Assembly: GCA_010909165.1 (NCBI GenBank)
Contig: VJWM01000226.1
Location: 132,501-196,500 of the forward strand
Source of the DNA: Anthoceros angustus
Lineage: Eukaryota > Streptophyta > Anthocerotopsida > Anthocerotales > Anthocerotaceae
Direction: 5' to 3'
Length of the DNA stretch: 64,000 bases
Within the stretch, counting starts at the first letter, position 1. Every line of letters begins with the position of its first letter. A model generated the notes under the pieces. That model was not told the origin of the DNA, searched no databases, and saw only the letters and a list, made by a program, of their open reading frames with translations. Positions 40,205 through 51,478 of this stretch are shown here, one piece after another. A program made the position numbers and the translations under genes.

Positions 40205-40590
40205 AGGTCTTATGAGTGCGGACACGGTCCGTGCGTAGTAACTTTATGGTGGCTCCCAAGGGAAATGTAGAGCATGTGGAGTTCTATGTGCTACATGTAT
40301 CGGCCATGCGCCACCTAGCCAAGCCGTTCTTGACAAAGCATGGCAAAGCGGCAAGGTGTTTCCTATTGGCGAGGGTGATCATGGCTTATTATTACGAGCA
40401 GAGCCAAATTCGAGGGGTGTACCAGCTCCTTAACTCGGTGTCCGTGGTCACCCCACGCAATAGAGGAGGACATGGTTTTGGCAACAAACTTGATGATGCC
40501 ATCCCAAGGCTACCCAAGACATCCAGTGTATTGGTGAGCCCCACAATCGCCAAATATCCGGGTGGTGGCTAAGAGGGAGCATGACAAGGA
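40205..40590 (+). pseudogene. Transposase-like C-terminal fragment, plus-strand copy
   Basis: Reads VEHVEFYVLHVSAMRHL, then FLLARVIMAYYYEQSQIRGV and YQLLNSVSVVTP. This fits the C-terminal module (x-FYLLxC, KPY, G-VVxAxYYxK, YxLL) of the transposase-like family also found on the minus strand at 42028-43944. It is therefore a second, oppositely oriented copy. 40590-41000 shows nothing I can assign. Confidence 0.4.
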
Positions 40591-40999
40591 GGGACTTCAG
40601 ACGGTCAAGTGATTGTCTTGGCTGGTATGGTCGGCACTGTCTGTGCGTGGTTTTGAGTTTCTAGGCACCCATGCCTAAATGTAGGGTTGTTAAGGAGGCC
40701 CGTTTTCTTTTTGGTTGATCCACATACAATGGTCACCGATAAACTTGCCGACATGAGGCAACAAGATTTACCTCGCACTTGACATTAACGAAACATGCCT
40801 TCAACCCGTCTTGCATTAGCACATGCCACACAACATCCTTTCCAACTCGGGTTCACACCGGGAGGGATCAATTCTGAGGCTTGGGTAACAACTACATCCA
40901 AGCACGCCGCCTAAAAGGGCTTCGGCACAACAACATGCACGCCATGTCCAGCTATCCAAAGAATGTGGAAGACGGCCCCAATCACAAGACCGTAGCTAA

Positions 41000-41960
41000 C
41001 AGCATGCTTCCATTGCGTAGCTGGGCAAACCTGCGCCATCAAGAGTCGCCACCTTCCACTGCCATCCTTGATTCATTGTCTATAACACTGCCCATGTCAC
41101 AATCATCCTCAACAACAGCGTCGACATCCCTTCCTGCAATTTGAGCGACTTCGAGGTCTTCCCGGGGCATATGGCGCATCCACGCTCCCTCTTCGCGAAG
41201 CCCAGTAACGCTGCCGCGCCACCGCCCGCCGGTGCTGATCTTGGAACTTCGCCTGCATTGCGGCCAAAACCTTCAGCGCTTCCATCAAGCTCCTTGCCTC
41301 GGCTGCCCATGGCTTCTCCCCATCATCAAGGGCGGAACCAGGAGGAGCTGCGGCGGTGCAGGGGTTCTGACAAATCACAGCACCCAAGTTAGAGCACATG
41401 GCGGCCATTGCATTCCCTGTTGTAGCAGGCGAAGATGCGTGACTGACCCGATTGTGGTCACGCCATTTAAAGCCAGACTATGTGCCACCAAGGACAAGGC
41501 CGAGGACACCACGCCGAAGGTCAATTGGCGAAAGTGGGCTTCAACGTGTGGCGGATAATCATGTGTCCCGAGACCAGAACTCAACTTTTAATGCAAATGC
41601 CCTTGTAAGCAAATTCCACGGAATAAGTGTTTTGCATGAATGCAATCGGCATATCGTGTGCATCCCGCTTGGACCTTCAGACCCCTAAAGAAGCCATGTA
41701 TCAACGTGTTAACATGGACAAGACCCATTTGCAAAATAACTTTCGTGCACTGGCGCCACCGTTAGTGACAACGTTAGTGAGCAAATAGTTAGTGACCAGC
41801 TTGGTGGTCGCGTGGTTATGTTTGCCAAACGTGGGCCTCGTACAATAGAGGAGACCAATCATTACGCACATGTGCTTTCTAGCACAAGGCTCGAGTTGCT
41901 TTCTCTTACCAAGGTGGTCACTCGAGAGCTTCCCCTCTAAAGAATAGCACTCCACACCTT
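41000..41960 (-). other. Unassigned minus-strand segments
   Basis: Minus-strand frames include AAEARSLMEALKVLAAMQAK followed by FQDQHRRAVARQRYWASRRG at about 41300-41180 (helical, basic) and LTFGVVSSALSLVAHSLALN near 41530. They lie just downstream of the transposase-like gene and may belong to the same element. Not recognised. Confidence 0.25.
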
Positions 41961-42027
41961 CACTATCGTGTACACCCGCAATTCAATCTTGCAACTTAGG
42001 ACACGATCGGCATGAAGGGTGCACTCC

Positions 42028-42357
42028 TCATTCTCTTCTTGACAGTGTGTACAGACGCCGTCGTGTGGAGTGTGTAATCGCCACGACAACCACTTCTCCC
42101 GCTCGGAATGTTGAGTTGCTCCAAGGGCACCACTTGTTACACAGTAGGGTTTGCTTCAACTGTGTGCAACGCACAAGGTAAAACAATTGCCCCTCGTCTT
42201 CGATGTCAGCGTGCACAACAAACGTATCACCAACTTCTAGGAGGTCGGCCATGTCTAACACATCCTCCACAGCATCATCGTCAAGGCCATCAACGGTGTT
42301 TTCCAAAGCTCCTTGTTCCTCCTGAGTAGCAAACGGCGAAGGTATCCGACTCGACAT
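42028..42357 (-). pseudogene. Transposase-like C-terminal module, minus-strand copy
   Basis: Acidic lead (NTVDGLDDDAVEDVLDMADL), then VGDTFVVHADIEDEGQLFYL, VRCTQLKQTL and GEVVVVA. The FYLxRC block corresponds to the plus-strand fragment at 40205. Continues the element that starts at 43944. Confidence 0.45.
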
Positions 42358-42812
42358 CCCGGCCTCTTCTCCGAGTACGGCTCCTTCCGTGGGTTGTCCA
42401 TGTGGCCTAATGGATACGAGTCTCCGGATCCTCGCATGGGCAGTTACATAGAGAATCTTGACGGCAAGACAAGCATGCCAACATGCGCATTTTCAGTTGA
42501 GTTGGGTCTGTAACGCTGAAACCATATATGCTATGCATTTTTTGACCAGTGTTGGGTCACAATTAAACTTGTTCCTCCTGCTCACCTCGTTTTCCCAATC
42601 AGAAGCTCCTATGGATGATGCTCTCCACTTCATGCACGTTGTTGCACCTGAGATGTTCTCTCTTAAGTAGGTGACAACATCGAGGCGAGCGGTCGAGGAG
42701 CATTCGGAGAGGACTCTGCACCGCAATGCCCTTTTCAAGATTGCACTGCTCGTCATGTTCGCCTTTGCCATGCCGCCAAGAACGACCATAGCATCTTGCA
42801 ACCACCAGTCAA

Positions 42813-43944
42813 GCTAGGTACGGGCAACAAAGTAAGAAGGCCTACATGCTTTAAATTGACTAGCTGCCCCATCCGACCAACACCAATGTTCCCGGAAACC
42901 CAGAATCAAGCATCCACTGCCAATGCAACATGAGGCAGTGCTGTACAAACAGTGTATCGTGGACCATATCATCACTGATGTAGAAGTGATAGTATTTGTC
43001 GATGTTAGCAGCCGGTTCCTGTGCATCAATTGGACCCGTCCTCCTATAGAACACCAGGACAAAAATCGAAACCTGGTCATTATGCCAATGCATAGATTGA
43101 ATTTCGTTTTGAACACCAAACGCATAGTTCTGACTGAAGTCCATGACAAAGACGACAACATCAGTCGGGAACCACTCCAAGCACTGACGAAATTCCAACC
43201 CTTGCCATCGCACAAAAATCGTGCGGGATGAACTCTTTCAATTTTTCTTTCAAGTACATGACAAAAATCAATGGATGAGTCTCCATGAAAACAAGTTTGA
43301 TCCGCTTCTTCTCATGCCCATCTTGGTCAGAACCAACGACTTGGTATTGAAAACGGCGCCACCTGAGGACGGACTGAGGAAGCTTATCATTCGATGACTC
43401 GGCGGGACAGAAGCCAATTTGCCCCACCCCACAGCGGCCACAAGTGCCCTGCAAACATGCGAGGTTGTGCCATCCAGCGTTTGCCTCCTTCGCACACAAA
43501 GCACTTTCGCACAACATCCTTACAGATACAACACATGTGTTGCACTACACTCTTGAACAAGCCCGTCACCTTCTTGGGGAGCACATATGTCACACGGACA
43601 GCGACATTGACCTCTGGGATGCACACTTGAAAGACAACCGCGCATAGCATTGAAAGCGTCCTTGAGAAAGGCCATTTCCACATGATACCGGCAACAGCAC
43701 AAGTTCCGTTCCTGCAGGCTCTTCACAAAATACGGCTTCAATTTCTCAAAAGTTCGCTGCCCAACTGAAATGTCAGGATGCTCTTCGCAGAACCGCAGGT
43801 AGAATTCTGTCTGCACACATCACGAACAGGCGATTTCATTACATACAGCTCCTGCAGAAACGGTGGTATCACCGATGGGATGGCCAATATCAAAACGTGC
43901 AACACACTTCCAACGACGGACACGAGGTCACCAAGTGATGCCAA
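42813..43944 (-). pseudogene. Transposase-like gene of an uncharacterised eukaryotic element family
   Basis: In order on the minus strand: EEHPDISVGQRTFEKLKPYF followed by CCCRYHVEM (a leader with a C-C-H cluster); CKDVVRKCFVCEGGKRW; VFMETHPLIFVMYLKEKLKE followed by FIPHDF; WFPTDVVVFVMDFSQNYAFG; QNEIQSMHWHNDQVSIFV; YYHFYISDDMVHDTLFVQHC; and WSDGAASQFK. The spaced acidic residues in VMDFSQNY, SDD-HDT and SDGAASQFK, together with the zinc-binding leader, match from memory a widespread family annotated as uncharacterised transposon proteins with a DDE-like core. Three or more frame shifts make it non-functional as read. Confidence 0.5.
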
Positions 43945-44620
43945 CTAAAATGGAACAACTCCAAAACATCACCAAACCGTACAGGTGATCACCATTCCAT
44001 CATCCACAACACCAACACATCCACCACATCACTAAGGGCTGCAAAGCAGCTCCACCTACTCCATGACATCACCAATCCGTCCACCTTATCACCATGCCAT
44101 CATCCACATCACCAACGCATCAATCAACAAGATAGCGGACCACCACATCACCATGTCGCACATCATCCACGCGTCCACTAAAATCACCCAGGCGACCACC
44201 CCAATACGCGGGCGGCAACCACAACACCCGCCGTCCTCCCCACACCAAACCTGGGAACCCGGCCCTTGCCGGCCCAAACATAACCAGTCAGGAATCAACA
44301 TCACCAATCAGCCCAAACCATCACAAGGCCATACAGGCATCACATAGCCCTTCGCTCAACACCAATCATCCACCCCATATCACCGGTCCCTAAATCACAA
44401 CACCAAGATGCATACGAGAAGCCTACGTGAACACCCTTATCGACCCCAATACCATCATGCCCAAGAGTCAAACACGAATTTGGAAGGTAGTGCTAACATA
44501 TAACGCACCGTGAAGTACAAACAAGCATGGAAGGTGAGGGGTAGCAGATGAAGGTTCGCACTCACAACACAAGCATGGAATCCAGATTCTGACATATTCA
44601 TCTCACCGTGAAGTATCCAA
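43945..44620. repeat. CATCACCA-rich minisatellite-like tract and flank
   Basis: Repeats of CACATCACCA, ATCCACC and related words, strand-reversed in character relative to 38040-38400. Open frames over it (H, T, P, I rich) are compositional. From 44400 to 44620 there is only the short AYVN-like piece described at 38880. Confidence 0.5.
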
Positions 44621-45800
44621 GAAGTGGATGATGTGCTGGTCAAAAGTGTTTGGTCCGATGCGTGGGCGCTTGGTGTCCTTTGTGTTGGAGGAAGGTCGAG
44701 GCGAGCTCCAGTGCGAATCGGCTTTCACATCATCCGAGATCACATCGGACCTAAGCTTCCTTCCGGACCCGCACCACATACCTTGGCCCCGACAATCCTT
44801 CCCACCCCGCACTTTCGCTGCGGATCGGATCGCTCCGACTCACACCAATGTGCTTGGCGGTGTGGGAATCGGATGGTCATCCGGACCGGCGACAAAATGA
44901 TATTCAGGCGTATTTACGGCTCGCGGTGATCGCCGACCGAACATCCTTCAAATTCTTACATCTTTGCTCATATTCCTCATGAGAACAAGAACAACTCTTC
45001 ATCTTTCCCGATCGGTGAGTCGAAAGTCCTTCAGAGGAAGCTCTTCAAAAGTACTATAGATCTCACGGCGACATTGCGAGAACTCACTTGTCATCCGCAA
45101 GAATTGCTCTCCAAGCTCCTTGCTAGTTCTGTGGCGAGATTGTGCGGTATCAACCCCAACGACCTTGAAATAACGCGTTGCATCGCGGAACCACTCGGCT
45201 TGTGGAGGTGGAGGCGATGTTCTTCTTGCACCGGTGCCTACTATGTCCACCGGTTCATTCCTTTTGCGCCGTTCGCAGCTTCCAAAGCGCCTCTCCGCAG
45301 ACGCTTCCTCTCATTAAATGGGTTGACTACAAGGAGGCGGGCCATCATGGGCGTAACCACCCCAATCGAGCTTGAGAAACTTCCACCGTCACAAGTCGGC
45401 TATTCTCGCACAATCGGCGATACACACAATCCATGCCGGAAACCTTGCCACACAACGCATCGCGCGGACTTCGCCGCCTCCTCTCCGGGCATTTGCACCG
45501 GTATCGTGCGGATGTCGTCTCCTGCGAGAACAAGCTTTTCACATCAATTGACAACATATGCCATGAATGCATCCCAAAGCAAGACCCACCGTGTCCACGG
45601 TGACATCAACGGGATAGCGAGACAATGGGCGAAGGAAGTCCGCGTTGGTTATGCACGATCGGTTCCGGTCTTCACAAGAGCGAGGAAAACACGGAGCACA
45701 CATTTTTATGTTCCATGGAGGTTCCTTCCGTGTGTAATTTTGAATTTCGGTGACAGGAGGTGGTCCATGTGACCAAATGACACAACCGCTTTTCTATCTT
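44620..45800 (-). other. Unassigned minus-strand segment upstream of the transposase-like gene
   Basis: The minus strand reads AEWFRDATRYFKVVGVDTAQ followed by SRHRTSKELGEQFLRM, then FSQCRREIYSTFEELPLKDF and DRER, later EYHFVAGPDDHPIPTPPSTL and DVKADSHWSSPRPSSNTKDT. This text is protein-like (amphipathic, basic) across two or three frames and could be an N-terminal DNA-binding or accessory protein of the same element. The longer open frame on the plus strand (45074-45772) is probably its shadow. Confidence 0.3.
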
Positions 45801-45830
45801 TGCGTGCCACCAAAGCGTGCGGACACGGTG

Positions 45831-46600
45831 TAGATAGACCAATCAACATAAGAGTTCCAAGGTTCAGCAACTGGGATTGGATCGATTCTAGGATGGGGTG
45901 CCGTTGTAAGTGGTTTGAAAACTTTGCAAGAACTCCACTATTAAGCAACATGGCGTGGGTCGATCTTGGGATGGGGTGCTGATTTTGAGTGGTTTGAAAA
46001 TTTTGTAAATCATCCCGGTATCTAGGCGTAAAAGTCGGAATATTGTTTTGAAAGTCATTCATTGGTTGATGTTATGTTCCCACATTCCTTTGTAAATAAC
46101 ATCTAAAACTTTTCGGCCTTACTCTATGTGCTCTATCTACGACTTGCGGATGGATCTTTTCGATAGGTGCACGAATGTTCAGCTCATTCGAGTTTGACGC
46201 GCATATAGATGCATGGGCGTTGGTTTCTAGATGAGGTACATTTTCCAAAATTTGACATGTGTAATGGTGGTTTCGATGGCCAACCTTTTGAAGACGACAA
46301 TGTTTCACAATGTTTTGCGAAAGTAAGAAAATAAAGAGAATAGATGATCCGTCTTAAGTAATGTGAAGATATCACGATGTAGGAGAAATATGCGAAAGGA
46401 GACACTTGAAATACAAACCGGTTTTCAAATCCAAGAATAAGTGAAAGCAATTGTGTATAAGACGACTATATCTAGGAAGTTGTCATATTTGAATTAAATC
46501 ATGAGTAAAACATTAAACTTTCAAAACTTTAAACACGGAATGCATATGCTTTGAAAACTACAAAATATTGTTTCACAACTTCAAATTTCTAGATTCATTT
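45831..46600. other. Array spacer, last unit
   Basis: Neprosin 3' flank; no gene seen. Confidence 0.7.
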
Positions 46601-48119
46601 TCATTTAGAGCCACAGTCCACCGAAAAACATCCAAACACCACCGCTACACGGGTTGGGGTACTTGACCCGTGTAAACCTTGCCATTATAATTGCTAGTAG
46701 CATCTTGGGCGAGTTCAACGTCATTAGCGTCATATGCAACAAGTACTCCTTGTCATCCAAGTGCGTGTAATGTAAAATGGCTTGATGAGCTGGTGTATCA
46801 ATAGTGTCACCGCCTATTGGACCATTAGCATCTACACCGTACCTTCCATTTCCCATTTGTACTTTGGAATCTGGACTTGACATGAAAACGTCTCCCCCAT
46901 TGTACAATAGTTGCATAATGGTCTTTGAACGAATTGAATATGGAAGCGGCCAATAACCAACATTTGCTCCTTCAATTGCTAACCACAAATCTCCATTGGT
47001 TGTAGGTGCATTACAACATATCATAAATTAGAATAAGTTAGAAGAAAATAGTATGAAATATGTCAAGTCCATATTAGAAGTTTCGTAAGAATACTACCTA
47101 GCTAGAACGCCCCCAAGAAAGAAAACATTTGTTCCTTCAATTGCTATAACTTACCTTATTAATCTTGTATAGCATGCTTGTACCTACATAATTGCCGGTG
47201 AATGCACCACCAAATACATATGTGGGATCCGTTTGCACAAATCCGGTACACGCAAGGTTGAAGCGACCATTGCCGTTGTCACCGCTCAAAGGGAACAAAT
47301 GATACAAAGTTAATGATTCATATACATCCTAATAAAAGCGTTGAAAATTTCATGTGTTGATGATCACATACCGTCCATCTTATGAACAAACGAGGTGCAA
47401 CATCTTGTGAATATAATGATGGATACACCTGAAAAATATAAATTTTCATAGAAGTCAATTAACATGTCATAACACCATGAGATATAAAATAATGCAAGAA
47501 GAAAATTGATGGATTTGTAAAATAATAACTTACATGCCATCCAACTTGAGCTAAATTTATAGAATCGATATGCGTGTCGTGCAAATAAAATAGAGACGTG
47601 GAGTTTGAGTAATCTGTTGATGTTGGGTTATGAGATGGTTGCCAAAAGCTAATTCTAGATCCTCCTCCATTGAATGTTCCATGAACATTGCCAACTATCT
47701 TGCACAATTAAAAGGTGAACTTGGTCAAGTATTCAAGAAAGAAGAAAGGAAATATAGTCTCAAATTGTAATATATACGATGGTTTAATGAATATAGTGAA
47801 ATTATGACATACATGAGTTAGCTCGTCGTCGCTTTCAATATTAGCAAAATTGCTAGAGGTATTCTTGCTTTGATCGATGAAAGAATTGCGGAGGATGTGC
47901 TGCTTTGATCAATAAAACCCTCTGCGTCATAGGCCGTTGTATAGGGATAGTTCCTTGGGGCATGATCCTACTTCTACATGATAGAGCTGCTTAGGACGTC
48001 GCACCCCATTTGCTGATATTTGTAATTGGGATAACTCTAGAGGTGGTTTCGCAACATGTCAACAACGGGGTTCCATACTTTGCTACACGATAAATAACAA
48101 CAATAACAACAACAACAAT

Positions 48120-48203
<84 letters not shown>

Positions 48204-48239
48204 AAATAACAACAACAACAAAAAAACAACAACAACAAC

Positions 48240-48274
<35 letters not shown>

Positions 48275-48696
48275 TAGTAGCTGCATATATCGATAACTAT
48301 AGTTGACATAAAAATGAAAAGACGAGTCATACGTGTGTGAACCCACATACTTGAATCACATGATCTTTAAAAGATGGATGTTGTAAAGTCGGTGGTGTTC
48401 CACCTTCACACAATCTACTATAGTGCCATCGGAGGCTGCAACATAAACAAGATAAAGCAGATTGAGTATCTTACATTGCATATAATAAAGATGCCATGAA
48501 AAGGTACCAAGAGATAGTGGAGTATAGTATATACATTATGGGATTCCACAAATGGCACATGAACATTCAAGTCCAAAGCACCATCCGGGATGGGGTGAGA
48601 AACTTATTTTGAGCATTCGCGCATGACTAGCATATGAGAAATGCACAAAGATAACAAACATCAACCCCAACACTAAAGTTACCCCGACGACTTCAT
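46601..48696 (-). CDS. Neprosin-like gene, last unit
   Basis: ATG at 48696. Exon 7 is open over nearly its whole length: GDLWLAIEGANVGYWPLP; then, after a frame change at a G run, GGDVFMSSPDSKVQMGNG; GPIGGDTIDTPAHQAILHYT; and WMFFGG at the end. The GGD in the WGGxV motif is plain here. The exon 5 acceptor CAG is intact. A signature ACCCCGACGACTT just before the ATG identifies this copy as the closest match to the fragment inside the copia element. Confidence 0.78.
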
Positions 48697-48963
48697 GATT
48701 ACAAAGCTTTGGGTCTAAGCAATATGCAAATGGATGTAATTGATCAACGATAATTTGTAGGATGGTGGTTGAGGCACATATATAGGCATTTTGGGATTTT
48801 TCTCGATAATATGGACAAAAGCGAGAAATAGCTTTGCTCTCTTGGTGTTAGACTAAGCATATCCCTCTCTATGTTATGGAGTTTTGAATGATTTCCCACG
48901 GTCTCTACTCAACGGCTTGTAAGTTGCAACCATGAGTGAGTGGAACAAGGAACCCGTCCCTCT

Positions 48964-49215
48964 TCAAGCCTTGGTGAAGAATTTGGCGTTTCTCCGATCC
49001 GAGGCGTGGGCGACAACCTTGTAAAGGCCATACTTGGAGTAGTTGGTGGTTCCGAGAGTCATCGGGGATGGTGTCGACTAGCGCCGCCATTCAAATACAT
49101 GTTCACACCACCGTCTTTGGTGCCTAGCGTTCACGGTGATCGGTGTCGTATACTCCCGTTGCAACGGTAGCAGTTTGGGATGAGTAGTAGCACAGAGAGC
49201 CACCGTTGGCAGCCA
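48964..49215 (-). CDS. Citrate-binding/alginate-lyase-2-like gene, 3' part, split by the copia element
   Basis: Stop at 48964-48966 (RWRNAKFFTKA region). The gene is cut at 49215 by the copia 5' LTR and continues at 57776 on the other side. Minus-strand text near the break reads MAANGGSLCYYSSQTATVAT, continuing to GVYDT. Joined across the element, the gene would run from 58190 to 48964. Confidence 0.65.
49211..49215. other. Target-site duplication, left (AGCCA)
   Basis: AGCCA directly before the LTR TG; the same five bases follow the right LTR at 57771-57775. Confidence 0.93.
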
Positions 49216-49356
49216 TGATAGTATACGCTAGTTGTACAGGTCGTAGGTTAGGACAAACCCTAACCGTCAGGACACGACTCTTGGGTGTCCAAGACAGCGA
49301 CATCTCATTCATTCATTCATACGATTACCAGCTCTCGCGAACGCTCGCACTTGTCA
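49216..49356 (+). repeat. Copia 5' LTR (141 bp)
   Basis: Starts TGATAGTATACG and ends CACTTGTCA (TG...CA). By eye it is identical to the right LTR over all 141 bp, which points to a very young insertion. It contains AAACCCTAA (49255-49263), the plant telo-box word. At 141 bp it is short for a plant copia LTR. Confidence 0.95.
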
Positions 49357-49368
49357 TGGTATCAGAGC
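49357..49368 (+). promoter_or_regulatory. Primer-binding site (tRNA-iMet)
   Basis: TGGTATCAGAGC directly abuts the LTR and is complementary to the 3' end of plant initiator tRNA-Met, the usual copia primer. Confidence 0.93.
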
Positions 49369-50098
49369 GATCAAGTCGCGCCCCGTTTGGCTTCTCGAGT
49401 GCGCCCCGTGCCTGGCTTTCATCAGCCACTCAGCATGGAGCGCACCCGGAGCAACGAGCGGACTTCATCGATCTTGAGCGGGTTACCAACAATCACCCCA
49501 ACGCGTGGTGGTTCTCATTTTAAGAAATCTTGCTTCTCTGAGATCTTCTGGCCTACTCCCCCCAAGATGTAGCATCGTGGAGATCTGAGCTATGCCGAGG
49601 AAAGCGAGCGTTTAGCAAGAAGAGCGAAGACTCCAAGAGCTAAATGTGTGGAGAATTGAGCGGAGGAAAGCGTGCCGTTCCCTCGCCCCTGTGGCAGCAG
49701 TTTGGATCAAAATCGCATAATTTGTGAACCGATGGCTACAAATGTTGTACAAGGGTATCCACTTGATGGTTATGACTTGAGCAACTTTGATGTCTCGATC
49801 TTCTTTGAGCACGATGTTGCTCCCTCCTAGTCGAAACCTTGTGCTTGCTTCTACCGATGTCAGTTGAAGCATTTTCTCATTTACATCATCATGTTACCAA
49901 TTTGTTCAATAAATCACCGGTCTATCAACCTTTGTACATCATCAAGGAGTTTGTTTCACATTTACATATGTCTTTGAACATTTGCTATCAGCCTCCTATG
50001 CATTGAAGGTGACCCTATATATCTCCAAAGAACCTGGAAAGCCAGAATCTCTGGAGGCAACCTGGTTTCCATTTAATCCCTAAGGGGTACTCAACAGA
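49369..50098 (+). other. Copia leader between PBS and gag
   Basis: About 730 bp without a convincing gene; it would contain the packaging signal. Long for a leader, so some of it may be foreign. Confidence 0.5.
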
Positions 50099-50794
50099 AT
50101 GAGTACTCAGCAGACCATTTCACAAGTTCCTGCCATTAAAATACCCAAGGAAGACAAGTTTGATGGTGAAAATTATCATGTATGGCAGAAGAGTATGCAA
50201 GAAATAAAATCTAGAAAATTATGGGCACATGTCCATGGTGTAGGCACACCTCCGTGCCTACACCCAAAACTGTCTTCTTGCTACACGGAAGAGTTGGCCG
50301 AGGAGAATGACCAAGCTCAACACTTCTTCACTTTAGTGTCAAGAGCACCCACATCGGCGTGTTTCGTGGAGTCAAGAAAGCTGCTGGTGGAACAAGTAAA
50401 AGACTTGTACGACTCTAGGGATCTCATGCTGCAAACTTTTGTGTTAAAACAATTCATGGGCCTCAAGATGAAAGAAATGCACTGTGGATAAACATGTACT
50501 TGAGTTTCGATTCGCGAGCCAAGTTGGTTTCTGCAGTTTTGCATTGGAGGAGCTCCTTGCGTAATTCTTCTTACTACACCGCCGTAAACTTGGTCAAGTG
50601 TGGTACAAGGCCTGCAGGATGCACCATCCATCACAGTTAATCGAGTGATAGCAACAATGTTAACAGAAGAGTCAAGAAGGAAAATAGCAAATACTTCTCT
50701 TTCTCCGAGGAGACAAGGCCCTTTGACGGCCAAACTGGTAGAGGTCGTGGCCGAGGGCGTCCATTTGGTAGGGGCCGAGGTCGTGGCCGAGGTA
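50099..50794 (+). pseudogene. Copia gag, first segment
   Basis: Starts MSTQQTISQVPAIKIPKEDK and continues FDGENYHVWQKSM, the usual copia gag opening (F-G-NY-W). It continues through QVKDLYDSRDLM and LKQFMGLKM, breaks frame near 50490, and goes on to RGRGRPFGRGRG-type coding sequence before the neprosin insert interrupts it. Confidence 0.8.
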
Positions 50795-50801
50795 ATAACT
50801 C

Positions 50802-50885
50802 TAGAGGTGGTTTCGCAACATGTCAACAAGAGTTCCATACTTTGCTACACGATAAATAACAACAAATAACAACAGCAACAACAAT

Positions 50886-50969
<84 letters not shown>

Positions 50970-51011
50970 AAATAACAACAACAACAAAAAAAACAACAAC
51001 AACAACAATAA

Positions 51012-51043
<32 letters not shown>

Positions 51044-51469
51044 TAGTAGCTGCATATATCGATAACTATAGTTGACATAAAAATGAAAAGACGAGTCATA
51101 CGTGTGTGAACCCACATACTTGAATCACATGATCTTTAAAAGATGGATGTTGTAAAGTACCGGTGTTCCACCTTCACACAATCTACTATAGTGCCATCGG
51201 AGGCTGCAACATAAACAAGATAAAGCAGATTGAGTATCTTACATTGCATATAATAAAGATGCCATGAAAAGGTACCAAGAGATAGTGGAGTATAGTATAT
51301 ACATTATGGATTCCACAAATGGCACATGAACATTCAAGTCCAAAGCACCATCCGGGATGGATGAGAAACTTATTTTGAGCATTCGCGCATGACTAGCATA
51401 TGAGAAATGCACAAAGATAACAAACATCAACCCCAACACTAAAGTTACCCCGACGACTTCATGATTACA
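50802..51469 (-). pseudogene. Neprosin 5' fragment (exons 1-3 with introns) inside the copia element
   Basis: Matches 48055-48700 of the last array unit, including both introns, the microsatellite and the private ACCCCGACGACTT signature. It is antisense to the element. Borders: ATAACTC (50795-50801) on the left and AAGCTTTGG (51470-51478) on the right occur in both the gag sequence and the array, so the switch happened within short shared words. The uninterrupted gag version is at 53855-53890. Confidence 0.9.
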
Positions 51470-51478
51470 AAGCTTTGG

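Larger units (their letters stand above)
35724..45826. mobile_element. 10.1-kb island inserted in the array (transposon-like composite)
   Basis: Array sequence stops at 35723 (GTAGGGGTG) and resumes at 45827 (GGTGTAGATAG) at the same array position, so the interior is an insertion. GGTG is present on both sides, a possible 4-bp target duplication. The ends match imperfectly as inverted repeats: GTGTGAGCATGGTTAGGTG at 35725-35743 against the reverse complement of 45808-45826, 14 of 19 bases by my count. The interior is GC-richer than the array, shows little similarity to it, and holds the gene fragments below. Whether it is one transposon or a nested composite cannot be decided by eye. Confidence 0.6.
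45827..49215. repeat. Tandem array resumes: last unit
   Basis: Array sequence restarts at exactly the point where it was left at 35723 and runs through spacer, neprosin gene and the 3' part of the lyase-like gene. There the copia element begins. Beyond the element (57776 onward) the lyase-like gene continues into a 5' exon not found elsewhere in the array, so this unit is the array edge on the right. Confidence 0.9.

Noticed and set aside
43960-44347. H/T/P/I-rich frame that looks like a small protein
   Set aside because: Product of the CATCACCA minisatellite-like tract.
45074-45772. A 232-codon plus-strand open frame
   Set aside because: No recognisable motif, Ser/Thr/Arg/Pro composition typical of a shadow frame, and the minus strand has more protein-like text.
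35724-45826. Naming the island a CACTA, hAT or Mutator element
   Set aside because: The ends do not start CACTA, the possible target duplication is 4 bp (not 2-3, 8 or 9), and the transposase-like motifs match none of these families that I know.
49255-49263. Interstitial telomere repeat
   Set aside because: Only one AAACCCTAA word, not a tandem array; reported as a telo-box instead.
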